From NCBI GenBank assembly GCA_014773175.1, contig VXCM01000035.1, positions 248,001-312,000 of the forward strand: 64,000 nt of DNA, read 5' to 3'. This DNA comes from Lucifuga dentata. Taxonomy: Eukaryota; Chordata; Actinopteri; Ophidiiformes; Bythitidae. Numbering within the stretch: the stretch's first letter is position 1; the number at the start of each line of letters is the position of its first letter. Of the stretch, positions 63,501-64,000 are shown piece by piece. Position numbers and translations under genes: made by a program. Under the pieces are notes generated by a model that saw only the letters and a program-made list of their open reading frames with translations, searched no databases and was not told where the DNA came from.

Positions 63501-63971
63501 CCCATGTCACTAACGGGAAATCAATCACTAATGGGAATGGTTACCAAACCCCTGACACAAACCACAACACAAACTCAGACCAGGGGTCACCAAAGACCAC
63601 CATGAATGGGTCAGCTGACCTTCACCATGACCCTCCACGGACATCCCTGCCCCCTACAGAAAACTTAGTACTGTTTTCCTTAGGCTTTATATCATTGCCA
63701 TTCATCCCAGCCACCAACCTGTTCTTTTATGTAGGGTTTGTGATTGCAGAGAGGGTACTGTACATCCCCAGTATGGGCTTTTGTTTACTGGTGGCTGCTG
63801 GTGCAAGAGCCTTGTATGTCAGATTGAGGACGAGAGGCTGTAAGGTCTTGCTGTTAGGTCTCTGCACAGGACTTGTGCTTCTGAATGGAGTTAGAACTGT
63901 TCTTAGAAACAGAGACTGGAACAATGAAGAGAATCTCTACATGTCTGGGATTAGCGTGAACCCAGCTAAAG
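29508..63971 (+). CDS. tmtc2: TMTC2, transmembrane O-mannosyltransferase with TPRs; first three coding exons, 3' part outside window
   Basis: TMTC1-4 are ER membrane O-mannosyltransferases that modify cadherin EC domains; TMTC2 also affects ER calcium handling and has been linked to hearing loss in human. Coding exons here: 29508-29590, 52415-53030 and 63131-63971, together 1540 nt, i.e. 513 codons and one extra base. The protein begins MITELVCTAVAVGLYVNTLD and is followed by the lumenal ADFCYDDS, the family's acidic GT-C motif. The many-pass membrane domain follows and the DUF1736 block lies in exon 3. The TPR region (human TMTC2 is 836 aa) begins in the next exon, beyond the window. Introns are 22.8 and 10.1 kb. 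Teleosts have tmtc2a and tmtc2b; which this is cannot be told. Confidence 0.95.
30274..30477 (+). mobile_element. TTAA-bounded inverted-repeat MITE, copy C (204 bp, internally deleted)
   Basis: TTAAAGGACCATACC at the left and GGTACGGTCCTTTAA at the right. Only the two roughly 100-bp inverted-repeat arms remain, so the copy is nearly a simple fold-back. It lies in TMTC2 intron 1. Confidence 0.85.
32732..32791. repeat. Perfect palindrome, 29-bp arms, 2-nt spacer
   Basis: The left arm (32732-32760) starts TTCTGAAAGTCAGATCC and ends AATGATGCAT. The spacer is AA (32761-32762). The right arm (32763-32791) is the exact reverse complement at all 29 positions. It lies in TMTC2 intron 1. Confidence 0.95.
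32979..33020 (+). repeat. T-homopolymer (42 nt)
   Basis: Uninterrupted T run in TMTC2 intron 1. Confidence 0.9.
33934..33958 (+). repeat. (TG)n microsatellite
   Basis: About 12 TG units in TMTC2 intron 1. Confidence 0.9.
34992..35021. repeat. Inverted repeat, 13-bp arms, 4-nt loop
   Basis: CCTATTGATGCAT, then CCTC, then ATGCATCAATAGG: perfect arms. Like the palindrome at 32732 it has ATGCAT next to the loop. Confidence 0.9.
36027..36499 (+). mobile_element. Teleost hAT-like non-autonomous element, diverged copy (473 bp)
   Basis: The left end CAGAAATGGGATGTAACT is a diverged form of CAGTGGTGGAAAGTAACT. The right end GTACTGCTTTCATCACTA is its imperfect complement. The interior has TTAAGTACATTATTTGAG, TAGTTACTTTGTAGATT and TGGAATATTTTTCCATTGTG, as in the family found across teleosts (from memory). 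Confidence 0.65.
37593..37610 (+). repeat. G-homopolymer ending in an ambiguous base
   Basis: 17 G then n at 37610; probably a homopolymer of uncertain length. Confidence 0.9.
38640..39042 (+). repeat. Dispersed repeat of unknown class, member 1
   Basis: It shares ordered blocks with 60845-61172: AAAGTTGCAAAACT, TTTTTGATTAGT, ATGTCAATATGTAACACAGT, CCAATCAGAACAAAGCAGG and CATTTTCACTCAGT. No coding frame is preserved. I do not recognise the family. Confidence 0.65.
41925..42507 (+). mobile_element. TTAA-bounded inverted-repeat MITE, copy D (583 bp, best full-length copy)
   Basis: The left end TTAAAGGACCATATCAGTGG is mirrored by CCGGTATGGTCCTTTAA. The arms stay similar for about 100 bp (TTGCATGTTT, CTGACA, CATTTCTTAAAACATA). 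There is no long open frame. Same orientation as A, B and E. Confidence 0.88.
46884..47304 (+). mobile_element. Teleost hAT-like non-autonomous element (421 bp)
   Basis: It begins CAGTGGTGGAAAGTAACTC and ends TACTTTTGCACCATTG. The interior includes TTTGTACTCCACTGCTTTTA and TTGTAATGGAGTATTTTTCC, which I know as blocks of a very common teleost short element. Flanks ttgtatta / ctgtatga could be a decayed 8-bp duplication (hAT-type). Confidence 0.75.
49440..49464 (+). repeat. (GT)n microsatellite
   Basis: About 12 GT units, TMTC2 intron 1. Confidence 0.9.
49614..49634 (+). repeat. A-homopolymer with one ambiguous base
   Basis: A run with n at 49631. Confidence 0.9.
52415..53030 (+). CDS. tmtc2: TMTC2 coding exon 2
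   Basis: Acceptor ttccag|T, donor AAG|gtaaat; 616 nt. It codes RAIKTNQDLLPETPW, DFWGTLLTHSGSHKS, RPLCTLSFRLN, ASHPVHTEAVAGIVGRADVG and SMLWKEQGVTVLAVSAVYD, all hallmark TMTC blocks, with several membrane segments. The loop between KHC and SMLWKEQG looks about 14 residues longer than in the human protein as I remember it (it includes QIKRCGGGSVSRC). Confidence 0.96.
54264..54284 (+). repeat. (GT)n microsatellite
   Basis: GT run passing into CGTGCGCATGC, TMTC2 intron 2. Confidence 0.85.
56685..57256 (+). mobile_element. TTAA-bounded inverted-repeat MITE, copy E (572 bp)
   Basis: The left end is diverged (TTAAGTCACTCCTGTGATTT, then TTTTGCATGTTTGAGCCC). The right end is CATGCAAAATTACCAG and then TATTATCCTTTAA. 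The interior matches copy D closely. TMTC2 intron 2. Confidence 0.82.
60552..60589 (+). repeat. (CA)n microsatellite
   Basis: About 19 CA units, continuing with one interruption to 60598; TMTC2 intron 2. Confidence 0.92.
60845..61172 (+). repeat. Dispersed repeat of unknown class, member 2
   Basis: Matches 38640-39042 in order and orientation: AGAGTTGCAAAACTTA, AGTTTTGATTAGTA, CATCAATATGTAACATAG, CCAATCAGAACAGAGCAGG and GTTTTCACTCAGT. Both are in TMTC2 introns. Confidence 0.65.
63131..63971 (+). CDS. tmtc2: TMTC2 coding exon 3
   Basis: Acceptor ttcag|AAAAAG, donor AAAG|gtaaca; 841 nt. It holds the DUF1736 region (RLYWMGNKPPNFSNSDNPAA to LSFDWSMDAVPLV), a polar Asn/Thr-rich loop (about 63480-63660), then PATNLFFYVGFVIAERVLYI and PSMGFCLL. 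It ends at GISVNPAK, just before the TPR-coding exon. Confidence 0.96.
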
Positions 63972-64000
63972 GTAACAGCTCCAGTTATTGTTGATCTGTT

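Noticed and set aside
1..64000. tRNA, rRNA, CRISPR array, viral or toxin genes
   Set aside because: I scanned for these by eye and saw no cloverleaf, array or viral gene signature. Only short DNA-transposon remnants are present. Short retroelement pieces could be missed without a search.

Overview
The window is vertebrate nuclear DNA, almost certainly from a teleost fish. Its genes are split by GT-AG introns, some only about 90-120 bp long. The intergenic DNA is AT-rich with many CA/GT microsatellites and short non-autonomous DNA transposons of teleost type. I see no bacterial, viral or organellar gene. Splice junctions were worked out by hand from reading frame, GT/AG sites and family alignment recalled from memory; all three complete gene models close to an exact multiple of three.

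Layout: (1) 1017-8464, minus strand: a complete 17-exon CRACR2A (EFCAB4B/Rab46) gene of 811 codons, encoding an EF-hand, coiled-coil and Rab GTPase protein. (2) 10191-11684, minus strand: a complete 4-exon CCDC59 (TAP26) gene, 255 aa. (3) 11685-12294: a 610-bp head-to-head interval that probably serves as a shared promoter. (4) 12295-20928, plus strand: a complete 12-exon METTL25 gene, 607 aa. (5) About 8.6 kb of intergenic DNA. (6) 29508-63971 and beyond, plus strand: the first three coding exons (513 codons) of TMTC2, with introns of 22.8 and 10.1 kb; the TPR half lies outside the window.

The CCDC59-METTL25-TMTC2 order and orientation match human 12q21.31, whereas CRACR2A is on 12p13 in human. 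The genes do not form one pathway: CRACR2A is a calcium/Rab regulator, CCDC59 a nuclear or nucleolar factor, METTL25 a putative SAM methyltransferase, and TMTC2 an ER O-mannosyltransferase of cadherins. The linkage is positional.

The most unusual content is non-coding. A family of long-inverted-repeat elements bounded by TTAA has six copies here, one ending 21 bp from a CRACR2A splice acceptor. There is a perfect 29-bp-arm palindrome in TMTC2 intron 1. The TMTC2 leader has two strong-context upstream ORFs, one of them only Met-Gly-stop. Microsatellites sit directly on splice sites of CRACR2A and METTL25. METTL25 has an in-frame 72-bp segment that looks like an optional intron. CRACR2A has a read-through stop that would give a short isoform like the human one. 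I did not find a wholly new multi-gene system.
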